Source of the DNA: Hymenobacter sp. BRD67
GTDB taxonomy: Bacteria > Bacteroidota > Bacteroidia > Cytophagales > Hymenobacteraceae
NCBI RefSeq assembly: GCF_013256425.1
Contig: NZ_CP053904.1
Coordinates: 3,410,001-3,474,000 of the forward strand
DNA length: 64,000 nt
Reading direction: 5' to 3'
In this document: positions 63,260-64,000 of the stretch, piece after piece
Numbering within the stretch: the first letter of the stretch is position 1
How the letters are laid out: the number at the start of each line of letters is the position of its first letter
Notes under the pieces: generated by a model
Databases searched by the model: none
Told to the model about the DNA's origin: nothing
Seen by the model: the letters and a program-made list of their open reading frames with translations, nothing else
Translations under genes and position numbers: made by a program

Positions 63260-64000
63260 TTAGTGTGCCGCGTTAAGGTCGATTTTCTCGCCTTGCTTAG
63301 TCCGTTTTACCAGCAGGATAAGCGGTACGCAAGCCAGGAAAAACAACCCAAGCGAGGTAAATATCTGCGAGTAGGTAATCAGCGATACCTGTTTCATCAA
63401 TACACCTTCGAGCACGGCGTAAGCCTGCTGCTGGGCTTGGTTCAGCGAATAGCCTTTTGCCAGAAAGCTCTGCGTGAAGGCTTGCAGGCGCTGGGTAGTT
63501 TCGGGGTTGTAGAGCGAGATATTGGGCAGCAGGGCCACGCGGTTGGCCTGAATGGTGCGCTCGAGGTAAGTGCCCACAATGGCCACCCCAAACGAGCCGC
63601 CGAGCTGGCGAATCATGCCGGTAAGGCCCGCGGCCTGGCCGGCATCACGGCCTTGCAGGCCCGCCAGGCTCATGGTGGTGATGGGCATAAAGATGAGGCC
63701 CAGGCCCACGCCCCGCACAATGAGCGGCCAGAAGAAGTCGCTTTCACCGGCGGTGGGCGAAATCTGGGCGGCCATCCAGAAGGTGAAGCCGAAGAAGATG
63801 GCAAAGCCTACCGGCAGCATCGCCTTCTGGGGCACGCCCGCCACCAGCATTTTCCCTACAAGGGGCATCATCAGGCCCGAAGCCAATGCGCCAGGTAGCA
63901 GAATGTAGCCCGTTTGCTCGGCGGAGAAGCCCAGAATGCGCTGCGTGAAGATGGGAAATACAAACACCGAGGCAAACAAGCCAAAGCCCAGCACGAACGA
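63260..64000 (-). CDS. DHA2-family MFS drug exporter, C-terminal part (continues beyond the window)
   Basis: The open frame runs to the window end without its start; 247 residues are visible. About six hydrophobic segments and the sequences LLPGALASGLMMPLVGKML, MPITTMSLAGLQGRDAGQAA and MIRQLGGSFGVAIVGTYLER match the second half of EmrB/QacA-type 14-helix exporters (DHA2). The usual partners EmrA and TolC would lie outside, probably upstream. The substrate is unknown. Confidence 0.88.
   Translation of the reverse strand, partial: SFVLGFGLFASVFVFPIFTQRILGFSAEQTGYILLPGALASGLMMPLVGKMLVAGVPQKAMLPVGFAIFFGFTFWMAAQISPTAGESDFFWPLIVRGVGLGLIFMPITTMSLAGLQGRDAGQAAGLTGMIRQLGGSFGVAIVGTYLERTIQANRVALLPNISLYNPETTQRLQAFTQSFLAKGYSLNQAQQQAYAVLEGVLMKQVSLITYSQIFTSLGLFFLACVPLILLVKRTKQGEKIDLNAAH

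Noticed and set aside
1..64000. tRNA, rRNA, insertion sequence, prophage or toxin-antitoxin genes
   Set aside because: None was recognized: no transposase motif, no terminal inverted repeats with target duplications and no cloverleaf-like sequence in the gaps.

Overview
The window looks like a chromosomal segment of a Bacteroidota bacterium of the order Cytophagales, most probably Hymenobacter or a close relative. The evidence is two very large secreted proteins with type IX secretion (T9SS) C-terminal sorting domains, two DUF6089 barrels of the PorG type, the exbB-exbD-exbD-tonB-tonB-pstS-TPR cluster, TAnnTTTG/TAnnTTGC promoter-like boxes, high G+C coding regions, and no clear Shine-Dalgarno sequences. 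No rRNA, tRNA, insertion sequence, CRISPR array or prophage was seen.

Layout. 1-6.7 kb holds a MATE pump tail, a PAP2-type phosphatase, a secreted M20 amidohydrolase, an outer-membrane barrel, a CBM20-GH77 4-alpha-glucanotransferase and a small secreted protein. 6.7-22.1 kb holds an 812-bp AT-richer gap and two tandem T9SS cargo genes (2798 aa and about 1977 aa) built from SdrB-like, beta-helix, DUF11 and sorting domains. 22.1-29.5 kb is a molybdenum-cofactor island: moaC, then on the minus strand moaE, moaD, moaA, a MoeB-rhodanese fusion, a TonB-dependent receptor, a small molybdopterin-oxidoreductase-fold protein and a one-domain ModE regulator. A perfect 11-6-11 ModE-type palindrome overlaps the promoter of the receptor pair. 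29.6-34.7 kb holds a thioredoxin-reductase-like enzyme, an MFS exporter, a PepSY iron-type membrane protein with a palindrome in its promoter, and a ComEA-like protein. 34.8-38.4 kb holds a cysteine desulfurase, glmM and mazG. 38.8-46.0 kb is the TonB energizing system with PstS-like and TPR proteins. 46-60.2 kb, all on the minus strand, is an envelope-biogenesis block: yqeY, cvpA, pabA/trpG, a hydrolase, a CBS protein, a TamA-like barrel, nadK, two DUF6089 barrels, uppS, bamA, two skp/ompH and rluD. pdxJ, a methyltransferase, an unknown lipoprotein and a DHA2-type MFS pump close the window.

How the genes work together. ExbB/ExbD/TonB would energize outer-membrane receptors, including the one in the molybdenum island. 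BamA, Skp and PorG-like proteins would assemble the outer membrane and T9SS that export and anchor the two giant surface proteins. The Moa/MoeB genes make molybdopterin, and the ModE box links receptor expression to molybdenum status.

Data quality. Eleven genes, several of them housekeeping, are broken by a total of 17 frameshifts. Each is repaired by adding one base to a short G or C run, and no insertion was found. This is much more likely a systematic homopolymer-deletion error in the assembly than real pseudogenization. The affected genes are given as single CDS entries with the shift positions noted.
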